Below are positions 42,251-53,406 of a stretch of DNA of 64,000 nt, piece by piece (position 1 is the stretch's first letter; each line of letters begins with the position of its first letter). The notes under the pieces are model-generated. The model was not told where the DNA came from and searched no databases. It saw nothing but the letters and a program-made list of their open reading frames with translations. This DNA comes from Bremia lactucae (Eukaryota; Oomycota; Peronosporomycetes; Peronosporales; Peronosporaceae). Where the stretch lies: assembly GCF_004359215.1 (NCBI RefSeq), contig NW_027152029.1, forward strand, positions 1,369,242-1,433,241, in the 5' to 3' direction. The position numbers were made by a program, and so were the translations under genes.

Positions 42251-42557
42251 CACAAAAAATAATAATGTGCATCAATCATCAAGGCAACGAGATCCATCTG
42301 AATTTGAGTTTGTTCAAGTAGCGGATTGCTCGAAACTTTGCATACAATCAGGTCAAAATGCACGCAGGTGCCCCATCGCTCAATCTCTGGCTCTTTTAAA
42401 TAAGTCCTTTTATCCATCTGAATTTGAGATTGTATAAGCAGCAATTCGTTGAAGACTTTGCAGTATTTGCAGGAATAAGGGTCACAATGCACGCAGGTGC
42501 CCTTAACGCCGAATATCTGGCTCTTAAATAAGTATTTTTTATCCACTTCATCAACTT

Positions 42558-42771
42558 GCCATTCCACCCCAGCATTTGTTATTTCCACCCGTCATTATTT
42601 TTTCCACCCGTCATTATTTTTTCCACCCCTTATTTGTCTTTTTCCGCCCATATAAATAAATATGCGAAGCGTTATACATAATGCTTCTGATTGGCTAATC
42701 GGAATCAAGTTGGCAGCGACGGTATTTTTTTGCATGGGGTGGAAATAACGAAATGGTGGGGTGGAAATAAC
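42558..42771. mobile_element. small palindromic element with TTTCCACCC iterons
   Basis: Terminal inverted repeats of about 35 bp: left 42558-42590 contains CCACCCCAGCATTTGTTATT, right 42736-42771 contains the reverse complement type GGTGGAAATAAC twice. Inside the left end TTTTTTCCACCCGTCATTA is repeated in tandem. No coding. It surrounds the right arm of the MULE, so it may be the MULE's own complex terminus or a MITE. Confidence 0.5.
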
Positions 42772-43596
42772 ATTCCCCTTTATTTATTATCTAAGTTCTT
42801 AATAGCAAAAGGTGTGTTGTGAATTGTACACTTCAACCGAAGTATGCCCCATTACAATTTTATATTCCGTTGCATGGTTGCTACTCTGGCAAATTGCAGT
42901 GCACAATTTCGATTTGGCACAGCCATAAAAAATATGGTTTTCGGCACTTCATATGGTACGGATTCTTTATTCGATCAGGAGAATGATACTATGAATTCTG
43001 TAGGCTCTTATTTCCTCGATTTTTCGTTCCAAGTTGCTTAATTCTTCATGGAAGGTCCTGTCGCTGCGGATGCGCTCTTTGAGCAATAGTAATCAGGCAG
43101 CAAATAATAGGTGGGCGCGAGTGGGCTTTAATATATGCCCCGTCATGATTATTTAGTCCCCTTAAAAGTCTTGGCCCGCAAACGCTTGATTACTTACGCC
43201 ATGAGCTATTTAGTGCTTGTACGTGCGCAAATAGCCCATGCTTTAGTAGGGTTGGCAATTGAGACCGTGAATGAGTCTAGCTAGTATCATGCATCTTTTT
43301 GTGAAGATGCTCAGACTTGGAAAATGATTTTTATGACACTATCGCGTTAGAAGCTCAGCTATTTAAAATGAGACTTGTCGAACGCAAATCGTGTATAAGA
43401 TTTATAAAAAGCCTTCCCATCTGGGAGGTTACCGGCATGACTCTTCCGTCTCGTGGAACAAGACGAGTATATTTTCACCGACCTTTCGACGGGCGTGTAC
43501 ACGTCGATAGCGGCGAGTATGCTAACATCATACGTTTCAATTGAGAAATATTAAATAACAATACTCAGATTTGTGACTATTTTTGAATAACGACTA
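42772..43596. other. stretch without a recognisable gene
   Basis: Two short plus frames (42844-43041, 43317-43544) without recognised domains. Confidence 0.35.
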
Positions 43597-43744
43597 CAGT
43601 ATAACCTGTCTAAATTAATAATGTTGGGACGCCCTTTCCTGATAAATTTAAAAAGTTTAGAATTTTAGACAGGTGTAGTATCCCACAGATAAATTAATTA
43701 TTTCGCTTTTTTGGAGGGATGTGGTTATAAAAGAAAGGCCTCTC

Positions 43745-45328
43745 CCACAATCCCCAAGAAGAACTCAGCAGCGCATCAACAATGCCTCTGGGAGGAGCAC
43801 GCCACAATGACGGACGATGTCCGTGTGGCTCTCTGCAAACATTACACATAGAATCCCGCACTGATCTAGGCACAGCTTGTCAATTGACTTCAGGACAAAT
43901 ATCAGCTGGGGGTCAGCCAGGCGACGGTCTCCAGCACGCCGAAGAAGAAGGCAGACCATCTTCGACTTTCAGAAGACAGCAGTAATGTATTCACTGATGG
44001 AATCAGCTCTGCTGGCTTGGTTTAATGCCCATTCGGATCGTATCAGTCTTAGCGGAGACGTTGCCCGTGAACATGCAGAGCGGATTTTGGACCTTCTTTG
44101 TCCAGGACATGAACTATTTCAGCTTTCCAACGGATGGCTGGAATCCTATATAGCTCTGAATGGAATCCGCGCCTATCGCAGTTCGGAGAGAGCGGCGCGA
44201 TGGACATGGTTGATGAGGAGGATGCGCTTTCTCCCTTATGCGAGGTCCTCAATTAGTATAAATGGAAGAATATCTACAACATGGGTGAGACTGGCTTGTT
44301 CTATCGGATGCAGGTAAGCACTCTGCGAAGGACACCAAATTTTGTTATCTGGTGGCTAATGCAACTCTTCTGTTTCAAGCTGACACTTCGCTTGCAACAG
44401 GGAGCTGAAGGGGTGAAAGCAAACAAGGAATAAATGTGACTGTCTACTGCAATGGTGATGGGTCCGACAGAGGCCCCTATGGATCATTGGCACTACGCCA
44501 CTTCTCGCTGCTCCCGCCATGTCAATCTCCAGAACCTTGGCTATCAGTATCGCAGCAACAAGAAGGCCTAGATAACACAAATTATCATCTTGGAGTGACT
44601 GAGGGACTTCGATGGGAGAATGGCAAACCGCAAGGTGCTGCTGATCCTGGACAACTGCAGTGCACACGTCCTGCTTGCTGATCTGTCGCAGCGAATCGCA
44701 ATTCGCAACACGACAATCTACTATATTTCGCCCAACATGACGTCGAAGCTTCAGCCGTGCGACCAGGGTATCCTACGCAACCTCAAAGCCTACTAGGCGC
44801 AGCTTCTCCCGTATGCTCCTTCAGGATCTCGACAATGGTGTCGTTGAGCCGGCAAAGATAAACATCTTTCATGCTATCTAGGTGTCAGTCTCAACTTGGT
44901 CTAACGATGTCCGCATTGAGACCATCCATAACTGTTACCGGCATTGCAACATCCGGTCAGAACCAGCTGATGCTGCACCAGTCCTAGAGGAGCAGTGCCT
45001 TGACAATGAAGTCATGGTGGAGATGGAACATCAGATTAGACGCTTCAGGTATCCTATCGTGATGAACATCCGCAACCTGCTAGACTATCCTACCGAGCGG
45101 ATCACATCATACATTCCAGACGTGGATGAAATCATTGAGGACCACCTCCCGACTCAGCCTGAGGACGAGCAGGAATCGCTGTCGTAGATGCTCAGAAAGC
45201 ACTCGAGTTGCTTGAGACAATCTGGCTGCAACAGGATGGCGGCGCGCTGGGTTTTCTCAAGTCCGTACAGCAGATGAAGGACAGCGTTGGAGCAATCCGC
45301 ACAAACCAAATCGCTCAGCCTGACATAC
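43745..45328 (+). pseudogene. Tigger/pogo-type transposase, frameshifted
   Basis: HTH start (DKYQLGVSQATVSSTPKKKA, about 43880-43960). CENP-B/Tc5-type DNA-binding domain in frame 43877-44317 (YSLMESALLAWFNAHSDRIS, LSNGWLESYIALNGIRAYRS). DDE_1 core: YNMGETGLFYRMQ at about 44274-44312 (the usual first Asp of MDETG is Gly here), RKVLLILDNCSAH at about 44625-44670 with the second Asp, and ISPNMTSKLQPCDQGILRNL at 44725-44790 with the third. C-terminus VSTWSNDVRIETIHNCYRHC (44882-45187) then LELLETIWLQQDGGALGFLK. At least four frame changes and one lost catalytic residue: inactive. Confidence 0.8.
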
Positions 45329-45778
45329 TGTAACGGGGCACTACGACTTGAACTGCTTCAGTACAAGTCCATTTCGCACTGCCTCAGTTGCAAGTGGTGC
45401 CCTACATTATTTCACGTACACTAGTACGTGCAGAGGAAGACTTCTCTTTAAGGCAACTAACTTAAAGAGGGTTAAATGAAAACTGTATTAATATAAGTAA
45501 GTATCTCTTCTATCTATCTTGTAAATGCAAACCTAATTATAATCTAATACTAAACATGCAATTGAATACTTATCTGATCTTATCTGTATCTCTCTTTTGT
45601 TTATCTCTACAGCTGATTAGTCTGCGAAATAGATAAAATGGTCTATACCTATTTATGGATAAGAATTTTGAACATAACTACATAGAGTAATATCCTCCAA
45701 ATATTCTCTACGTTTTAGATAATATATTAATTAACAGCCTTTAAGTGTTAATTTCATGTAACGATACACCCCGTTACA
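45329..45778. repeat. solo LTR1 with 5-bp target duplication CATAC
   Basis: 450 bp, TGTAACGGGGCACTACG to CACCCCGTTACA. It is flanked by CATAC at 45324-45328 and CATAC at 45779-45783. It interrupts the transposase frame six codons before its stop. A solo LTR with intact duplication records integration of a full element followed by LTR-LTR recombination. Confidence 0.95.
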
Positions 45779-45922
45779 CATACGAGATTTCTTCAGACGT
45801 GTTTAGTGCTTTCAATTATTTTACAGTATCTGATTTTTTTCATCAAGAAAAATTATATGAATAATAAATTTAAAAAAAGGGACCTCAAATTGCATTTAAT
45901 AATTAAATTACAAAGGTTTATT

Positions 45923-47305
45923 AATCATTAAATGTGCTCGATTAACGACGAAGTTAAATGAATAATTTAAGAATCTTATTAATTAACTCGGGATTTTCTT
46001 AAGACAGGCTCTTCTGTTCATTTCATTTTTCTACTTCAAATGAAAGGTAAATTTTGTCTGGCTCAATCAAATGTGAAACATTCTCAACATCTAGAGCTTC
46101 AAGCAAAAATTCTACAGCATATCAGATTTTGCTCGTCACATAAATTCTAGCTGGGTATGTGAGCCAGCTTCGTGAAAGACGCATCATTTTTTCCCTGTCA
46201 AAACAACTATTTCTCTGCTTACAATTATTGGGTAAACTATTCCTACGAGGAAACAGCCTCGACTGTAACCAGTATGTAACATAGTCGCATGTTGAAAGAG
46301 AATTAACGCAAGACAAAGTTGTCAACACGCAAACACACAGAAGACAATCGCGATAATGCACATATATTGGATTGTTCATGCTTGAACTTTATATGGCGCA
46401 ATAGTCCCGAGTCCGTAGGCTTACAATTCGTGCGATTGTAAGCTCGTTGGCTGCAGTGCGTCCTATATGTCGCAGCTGAGCCATAACATAGCAGGCTATC
46501 CTGACAAATACAAACACAGTTTCCTGTAAGCATTTTTTATTAAATATAAACAGTCCCGATCGTTAGCGCGAATGACTATTTTTTTGGTCAAAGCTAAACT
46601 TTATCGCCTATATTACCAGGCTTTGGCTTCATAAAAGAGAAATCTACGGGGACGCGAGCTGGAGTAAGGGACCTCGAATAATCCAAGTGAAATATAATGA
46701 TAATATCTATAGGTTATGTAGTTTTACGCTAGAGTTGCCATATCGTGCGTCTGTCGTAAAGCCGTCAGCTGGAATAAGAACGAATCTTAGCAAATGTTTC
46801 TATCAATATAGAATGCACTGCACACCCCTCCCGACTAAACCGACTGAATGGGCCGCCAATCGAGCTCAGAGAGCGACCAAGTTTCACGCCAAATACGCAC
46901 AAATCACGCGATCGGATATTCCGCCGCTTGCCGTATGTATCAATTGGTCGAGACTGGCGCCGACAGCTGTTCTCGATGATTGCTTTTTCCAAGAACGTCG
47001 GTGCAGAACCAAGACATGTGTGTGCATGACACGGGCAACTCGCGAGTTTTTTACATCTGACTCTTATGCGGCTAAAGGCACAGTGCCGCACAAGCTCAAA
47101 ATAACGACTCCTACAGTTTGCCTTGTCACGTGATCAACCTCGTTTTGAATTGATAGTGGCAAGTAAGTGGACTGCTATTGATTCCGGCAAGAGGGTTACG
47201 CAAGACTTTGGTGCAGGGAACAATAGAGCTGTTTTTATCGAACCTTCAGCGCAGATTCCAGGAAAGTTGCGCTGGCGTGACGCTTCGGGCTCCGGAGGCT
47301 GGACA
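45923..47305. other. upstream region of the membrane protein gene, no gene seen
   Basis: AT-rich to about 46600. Frames here (minus 46122-46533, plus 46687-47133) have no recognisable domain and odd composition. It probably includes the promoter of the 47306 gene; I saw no clear initiator. Confidence 0.4.
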
Positions 47306-49219
47306 ATGCAGGTCCACCGACGGTGGCTCAGATTCGTGCTGGTGGTACTGCTCATGAATTCACAGGCCAATGCACAGATTTTTGCAGTGCAAAGTCGCGA
47401 TGGGGATCCAGAAACGGTCTTGAATTTTAAAGAGGATCTCAATAATGGACGTGTTCCAACGTTGGCGACGCAACGACCAGAACGGCCATGGTTGCTTGAC
47501 CAGAATGCATCGTCGGACTCGTCGGAACCAGCAGAGCCCTCGACACCGACGCCCGAGGTTTTAAAACCAACCGACGCACCAAGTACACGGGCGCCTTTGA
47601 CAAGTGCTTCCCCGGGAGTGAATAATAAGGACGTAGATGCTACCGACAAACCTTTACCTGTTAACAAACCCGTCGATCCTGCAAAGCGCGACGCCAATCG
47701 AGACAAAGCGACTGGTGTGGTAAAGCCAAAGGACGAGACCACGGAGGTTACGTTTACAAGGTCCCCACTTCTTCAACAGACAGCGCCTGTGTCCGACGCC
47801 ATCCCCACGGCTGACAGCAATGCTAATTTTGACAAGCCAACCTCCAGTCCTCCAACTGAAGTTGAAATCAAGCCAGAGGAGTCGAAACCCGTGCCAAATG
47901 CACCACCGAAATCAATTTCTTTAAAAGTGAGGAAACAAATCATCGATCCCGAGTCTGGATCGGACGACGATGCCAGTGTAGGCTCTAAAAGTGATTTAAA
48001 CGAGACCCAACAGACTTTGAAACCTCCTACGAAGAAGGATGCCAGTACGATTCAAGAGACTCTCGAATCAAATACAGTCGATTTAAAGACAAGTAAAACA
48101 AGTGACAAGACTACGAAACAAGACAATTTATCCGACAATGGTACGGATTCAAAGCAAGAAGCAGATACGTCGCGATCATCTTCGTCGTCTGGATCGCCGT
48201 CGGCCGCGGCGTCCGTATTAGCTGATGCAGCATCGAATGCCACGAGTACTGCATCAAATACGTTAATGCTTGGTTTAATGATGGCAGGCGCGATTGCGCT
48301 TGTGTTACTGGTCGCCCTCTTTGTATACAAGAAAACCAATCAACTGGTCCAAGACGACGACCCTGGTCTTGAAAGAGGACGTCACGATCACACTCAAGGC
48401 GTGGCTCAAGCGTCAACAGTGGCGGCAAATTATCATCAGAATCACAACATGTCGCCAACAGGGTTTAGTGACGACAATTACCCGCCAAATCCTGGCAATA
48501 GCCAATTCGATCAGGAGCCTTACGATCACGATGGAGGTCGACTTACGTACAATGATCCAAACCTCGACATGTTGACACCACGAAGCCAAATCGCTTTAGC
48601 GCATTCTCAAATGTCCTTGCCACCAATGGCGCAAACAAATTCTTCACACGGTACGAGTCAGTATTCGCAATACTCGTCCCAGTCGTCGTCGTTTTATGGT
48701 CAAAGTATGTATAGCTCTGGTCACTCGGGGAATCACTTTCAATCAAAGTATGACAGTCGACATCGAGAGGATCTTGCTTCCGAGGACGAGAGCGATTTTG
48801 GGGGCGATTCGATTCAAGATCTGTCGAATGGATGGCATGGAATGGGTCAAAAAGGGTCGAAAAAGACGACAAAGCGACCGGATTTGTCTTTGGACGAGTC
48901 GTTTTTTGAACCCAAAGACTCGCGATCGACGTCAGCAAGTGATTATCACGGCCAAACGCGCTTTCAAGCGTCCGGCCAGACAGAATACCGCATGTCCACG
49001 GCAGATGAGAGCAGATATATGGGCGACGAGAGTTTTGCGGCCACGAATAGTAATTACGACCAGAGCCACTACAATGGCGACCCGAGTTTTCAAAGCAGCG
49101 GCTTTAGCGAGTTTGAGGCATCTGGTGCACCCCGCCGACGAGGGGATAGTAGCAATCATGACGCGTCTTCGTTTTATCGGACCAAAGATTCTCGATTTAC
49201 GGACGCTTCATACTATTGA
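47306..49219 (+). CDS. single-pass membrane protein, Ser/Thr-rich, unknown function
   Basis: 637 aa, intronless. The frame is open upstream to 47123, but the ATG at 47306 begins a clear signal peptide (MQVHRRWLRFVLVVLLMNSQ, cleavage near ANAQ) and is chosen for that. Residues 24-318 form a Thr/Ser/Pro/Lys-rich, probably glycosylated outer part with PTDAPSTRAPLTSASP-like stretches. One transmembrane segment at about 319-342 (LGLMMAGAIALVLLVALFVY) is followed by KK, giving type I topology. The 295-residue cytoplasmic tail is rich in Ser, Gln, Tyr, Asp and His (for example SQYSQYSSQSSSFYGQSMYS and repeated DESxF/SRY motifs), suited to phosphorylation. No catalytic domain is seen. It could be a cell-surface sensor or wall-anchored protein. 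It lies 0.9 kb upstream of the PP2C gene on the same strand. Confidence 0.85.
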   Translation: MQVHRRWLRFVLVVLLMNSQANAQIFAVQSRDGDPETVLNFKEDLNNGRVPTLATQRPERPWLLDQNASSDSSEPAEPSTPTPEVLKPTDAPSTRAPLTSASPGVNNKDVDATDKPLPVNKPVDPAKRDANRDKATGVVKPKDETTEVTFTRSPLLQQTAPVSDAIPTADSNANFDKPTSSPPTEVEIKPEESKPVPNAPPKSISLKVRKQIIDPESGSDDDASVGSKSDLNETQQTLKPPTKKDASTIQETLESNTVDLKTSKTSDKTTKQDNLSDNGTDSKQEADTSRSSSSSGSPSAAASVLADAASNATSTASNTLMLGLMMAGAIALVLLVALFVYKKTNQLVQDDDPGLERGRHDHTQGVAQASTVAANYHQNHNMSPTGFSDDNYPPNPGNSQFDQEPYDHDGGRLTYNDPNLDMLTPRSQIALAHSQMSLPPMAQTNSSHGTSQYSQYSSQSSSFYGQSMYSSGHSGNHFQSKYDSRHREDLASEDESDFGGDSIQDLSNGWHGMGQKGSKKTTKRPDLSLDESFFEPKDSRSTSASDYHGQTRFQASGQTEYRMSTADESRYMGDESFAATNSNYDQSHYNGDPSFQSSGFSEFEASGAPRRRGDSSNHDASSFYRTKDSRFTDASYY

Positions 49220-50118
49220 GCGACTTACGAGTCCTGACCAATTTTAATGTCCCTCAAAAGTTTGTCCATGGTTGTGTGTAAACCTACGGATGTCTGTCAA
49301 AATGGAATTCAAATTAATTTATACTTTTGGCGATTGTATTCCTGTAAATTTGTATTTAAATTGCGAATTTTTCATTGTTCGTGAAAAACAAATTAATATA
49401 TAGATTGAAAGGTTTTCTTTAAAAAAAATAAAAACAACCGACTGATGTGATGTACACCAAGTGCGTCCGATCTCGTTCCGCAGTGGCAGAGACATCCTCG
49501 CCCCTTGGCAGACCTTGCAACTCTTCTTTGGCTCGTTGTTACGCCTCGTGGGGCGCGTTTAGTACGCAAGTGCCAATTCTTTGCAACGTATTGCAAGATT
49601 CAGTATCAAACCGCCGAATCTCTCGTGTTGCCACGAGTAGATTTAATACCGAGAACATCACGCTAGAAGACGCGCCATGGCGGACGCGCAGGATGTCCAG
49701 ACGCTCAAGATGCAAGGCACGTGACATCGTGTGGCCATTTAAAGCACACTCTCTTCCTTTGTGACAATATCGTGTGGTTTGTAGTGGTACGGAAACACGA
49801 GAATGACCCGGATCGTCGACGTTCGACTCATTTGCGATTAGAACCGCCACGTACGTGGCCATGTTGCAGTCCTTTTTCGTGCCATGATGCGACTTTAGAC
49901 ACTAATACGCGTTGTAACACGTAGAATCCGATGTCCGATTAGCGAGTTCTTTCCAACGGGCCCGCACATCAGGCGTTCATCGCCTTCTTCGCTCCAATAC
50001 TAGCAGTATCGGGAGCTATGTACCACCGACAAAGGAGAACGATAGTACTCCTACCGGCAATAATGCGTCTAGCAGCAACGCGATTGTTGAAAACGACAAG
50101 CTTTATGACTCGAAAGAA
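49220..50118. other. intergenic region before the PP2C gene
   Basis: A/T-rich 3' flank to about 49430. The frames at 49447-49764 (plus) and 49539-49862 (minus) overlap each other and show no domain. In-frame sequence without stop extends the PP2C frame back to about 49920, so the PP2C start could be earlier than 50119 only via an unusual codon or an upstream exon. Confidence 0.4.
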
Positions 50119-51899
50119 ATGCCTTCCGTGCCTGAATCGGTCAAAATAGACGATCATCTCGCTACTGACCAAGTCGAAGACGATCCAGTGCCTTTGTATC
50201 TCGAACACACATGGACCCACGTGGTGCTTAAAATGACGGCGTTTACCGAAGAAGATACCGTCACAAGCTTTACGTTTGATGAGAAAGGAGGCGGTATTGG
50301 CCAAACTTGTGAGAATATTGCAAGTATACCTGCCGATACACTCCTTGCAGAGACCGACCACGCACGTGTGCTGTATAGTCACGGGCGTTTCTATTTAGTC
50401 AATGGCGACCAAGCAAATGGGGACACGTTTGTGCGGTTAAGTCCCGTGGAAACCCAAGCAAATGACGAAAATATGGGCGATCGTATGCAATGGCCTCTCG
50501 AGCCTCACGTGGCATTTCGAGTTGGAAAATCGGATTTTCTTGTTACATCGTTTCACGAAGAATTGCCAAGTCTTACGGTCTCGGCATTAAGTGGCAAATT
50601 AGCTGGCACGGAGTTTGTGATTACACAAGAAGGTGCAGGAATTGGTCGATCTGCGGAGAATCAAATCCATACAAGTGATGGGGAACTCTCTCGAAAACAT
50701 GCTGCAATTTGGTTTGATGAATTGACGAATCAATTTTATTTGATTGATTTAAACTCGACGAATGGGACATTTATGAAACTCGTGGGAAGTTATCAAGAAC
50801 CCTATCGACTGGAAATTGGCGACGATTTACTCGTGGCACAAACGTGTTTAACTGTCAATCGGTTTGACTTTGGAGCGCATGCCGACATGGGCGCTCGTAA
50901 ACATATGGAAGACGCGCATACGATTATTCAAGACTTGTGTATTGAACCATTAAGTCGTTTGGGATTGCATCCCCAGTCATTCTTTGCTGTCTATGACGGC
51001 CATGGCGGTGACGAAGCATCTTCGTTTTTGAGTGACGTGCTCCACCATAGCCTCATTACCGCGTTTTTCATGCACACGAGTGAATTGAAACCTTTACTAA
51101 CAATGACAATTGAGGAATTGCAATCAATCATCATGAAGCGCTTGACCAATGCGTTTGAACGTACGGATGAAGAATTTTTAAGGACCTCGGATCGTCCGCA
51201 AGCTGGAAGCACGGCCACGACAGTCTTTGTGGCGGGCAAGTATCTCTTTGTGGCCAACGTTGGAGACTCGCGCACTGTCTTGAGTCGCAATGGCACAGCT
51301 GAACGACTTTCAAATGATCATAAACCCAGTCGAACGGACGAAGCGCAGCGGATTCGAGAGACTGGCGGCTTTGTGATTCACGGACGTATTATGGGCGAAT
51401 TGGCCGTCTCGCGTGCCTTTGGCGACGCCCCTTTCAAGTCGTTTGATCTCGTCGAGCCTTTGGTCGATGACATTGACACGAAAGCACGGAACGAGTACAA
51501 TTCGCAGGAATTACCGGTGAATCCCAACGATATTTTAAAAGGTCCATTAGTGATTCCGACGCCAGAGTTTACCGTCACGGAATTAACAGACGAGTGCGAG
51601 TTTGTGATGCTCGCAAGTGACGGATTGTATGATGTGTTGAAAGATCAAGAAGCTGTGGATTTTGTTCGTCGAAAACTTGTCGAATTGAAAGATGTGCAAC
51701 GGGCTGTTGAGGTGTGTGAGTGAGTGGATTGTGCTAGATGATGCTTGTGGTGGATTAATGGCGCGATTCTCTCTCGTTTTTCTTTGTGTAGGCGCTTATT
51801 GAGTATGCCATTTTTCATCAGCGGTCGACCGATAATGTGACATGTGTCGTTGTGATGTTTAAAGAGGCGAAAGAAATAGTGTGGCAAAGTTCCTCGTAA
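50119..51899 (+). CDS. FHA-FHA-PP2C protein phosphatase
   Basis: Ser/Thr phosphatase of the metal-dependent PP2C (PPM) family joined to phosphopeptide-binding FHA domains; expected to dephosphorylate targets brought in through phospho-Thr. Exon 1 50119-51711, exon 2 51792-51899, 566 aa. Residues ~45-110 are FHA-like but lack the Ser-x-x-His core. Residues ~165-230 are a canonical FHA (GIGRSAENQ, SRKHAAIWF, NSTNGTF). PP2C follows: ADMGARKHMEDAH (~255), AVYDGHGGDEAS (~290), GSTATTVFVAGKYLFVANVG and DSR (~363-383), GELAVSRAFGD (~424), VMLASDGLYDVL (~499). The last motif RSTDNVTCVVVMF is in exon 2. The metal-binding Asp residues are present. Without splicing the frame stops at 51721 before RSTDN, hence the intron; donor GTGTGT at 51712 is the only one that keeps the frame, acceptor GTGTAG at 51786-51791. 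Confidence 0.9.
51712..51791 (+). other. 80-bp intron of the PP2C gene
   Basis: Donor GTGTGT, pyrimidine run TTCTCTCTCGTTTTTCTTTG, acceptor TAG at 51789-51791. The acceptor is firm; alternative donors at GTGAGT (51718/51720) break the frame. Confidence 0.7.
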
Positions 51900-52499
51900 A
51901 CATGAGTCTGAGCGCTAAAAAAGAGGACAAAACATCAATATATAGGATAGGACGGGACAATTACTACTATTGAACGAAAAATTGCCGTATGGGTTTAAAA
52001 AGAGTAAAACCACATTTTAGGAAGAGAATTTCTAAACTCACTTCATGCAGTTTTTAGTCAATTTAATTTCTGAATTACAGCGTATCACATTGCATTACAT
52101 AGATCAACGCCAAACTCTCCGTGCACGATCACCAACTGCGGCGTTATCTGACGGCTTTCCATTGACTTTTTTGCGCGGTTTAGAAAAGTTGGAACCGTCC
52201 TAGAACGAAGTGCAAGTAAAGATTTTTTTAAATACAAGAATGCTGGTATCCCATCATGACCCAGACCGTCCCGAAAATTCAAGTAAGCGAAGCCATAAGT
52301 GCTTGAACTATCCTTTCCAAGTCACTTTAAAGCAAAGAGCTTGGAAGTTGGAGATAGATAATGGTGCTCAAAACCATGACCTTGTGCATCTTAGTGCATA
52401 TTCTTCCGTACGCAGGCTTGGGAATACGGCAAGTCAGCAGGTGGTTCGCTTCACAATGCTGTTGTCCCTTCTAGAACAATTTAATAATTGTCTCTCGTT
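51900..52499. other. stretch without a recognisable gene
   Basis: Short frames only (minus 52282-52085, plus 52210-52515). No domain recognised. An LTR1-type pol linker starts at about 52500. Confidence 0.4.
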
Positions 52500-52594
52500 C
52501 ATCATGGCCAACTAATGAACGTCTTTGAGCGTTACAGGCGTGTGGATGTCGTACGAGTGAGTGCGATGGCCTCACTTGTGGTTCGGTCGTTAGC

Positions 52595-53400
52595 ATGACT
52601 GCACAAGACCTCAGTGTGAATACCCAGCACATTGTGGAGTTAGATCCCGACGGCTGTGCACGAGCAAATGCAACATCGAAGGTCCGCTATTGTGACGTGG
52701 ACATAGTTATTGACGGAAGTGCACAAGCACAGGCAGCGTCGAAGTTCAACCACTCGAATAAGTTAAGAGGTACGAAACAAGGATGCTTTCTTGAAAAGCA
52801 ACATCCAAGAGAATTTGGAACGCCCGTCTATAAGAGAGAGTGCGAAAGTCCTTGCTCGACTGGAGAGTCGATCGTGAAGGATATCGCTGTGGTAGCGCAA
52901 CCACAGCTAGAGGATGTTGGGGAGGATATTCACCAAATAATTTCTGAGAGAAGAAGTCCCCGGAAACCTGTGGTCTAAGGTTCCCAGGTACCTTTGGAAA
53001 TAAGTTCCAAAGAAGAAACTGAGACAATCAATGTCTTAGTAAACAATGGATCAAGTGTAGGCGCTTATACACTTGATCTATTAGCGCCTCCGAAGTTAAC
53101 TTCGGAGATAACTCGATTGCCAACGCTATAATCGAAACGGTTTTTGCTGATCTGCGTAGTAGTAAAGTCAAGCAGATCTGCCTACTTGTCACAGATGACG
53201 ACAACGTGGCCAATATTCGGTCGGCAATCGTATTTCTTGAGAACGAACGGATTCTCAATAGCTCATCGATAAACGAAAGTGTCCTGAATGAGAAGATTCG
53301 GATTATACGTTTTACGTCCCGATCCTGGGAGTCTTTGAAAACAACCCATATGCATAAAGATTTAGTTGAATTTTAGGATGTCTTCCCTGAATCAGTACCG
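52595..53400 (+). pseudogene. protease-RT linker of element L
   Basis: Open 52595-52978 (AQAASKFNHSNKLRGTKQGC, VAQPQLEDVGEDIHQIISER), then broken pieces (ETINVLVNNGSSVGAYTLD; KQICLLVTDDDNVANIRSAI) that match the element A and D linkers. Confidence 0.6.
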
Positions 53401-53406
53401 TGCGAG

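Larger units (their letters stand above)
40275..42698 (+). mobile_element. MULE (Mutator-like) DNA transposon, decayed
   Basis: Plus-strand transposase traces are bounded by a ~40-bp inverted repeat. The left arm at 40275-40313 reads TTAGCCAATCAGAAGC and ends CGCATATTT; the right arm at 42658-42698 is its imperfect reverse complement. Nine-base target duplications could not be recognised. Confidence 0.65.
43597..45922 (+). mobile_element. Tigger/pogo-like DNA transposon carrying a solo LTR
   Basis: The left end CAGTATAACCTGTCTAAATT at 43597 is of the pogo/Tigger type, with an inner reversed copy (AATTTTAGACAGG) at about 43660. Transposase 43745-45328 is on plus. A probable, diverged right end lies at about 45876-45922. 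A solo LTR1 (45329-45778) sits in the last codons of the transposase. Confidence 0.65.

Noticed and set aside
46687..47133. 148-aa plus frame as a gene
   Set aside because: No domain, odd composition, opposed by an open minus frame, directly before a host gene: likely chance.
47123..47305. Upstream extension of the membrane-protein frame (start at 47123)
   Set aside because: The ATG at 47306 begins a textbook signal peptide; the 61 residues before it would hide it.
48052..48938. Minus-strand frames inside the membrane-protein gene
   Set aside because: Antisense shadows of a well supported signal-peptide/TM protein with no motif of their own.
49447..49862. Overlapping plus and minus frames between the two host genes
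   Set aside because: Both cover the same bases, no domain or homology recognised.
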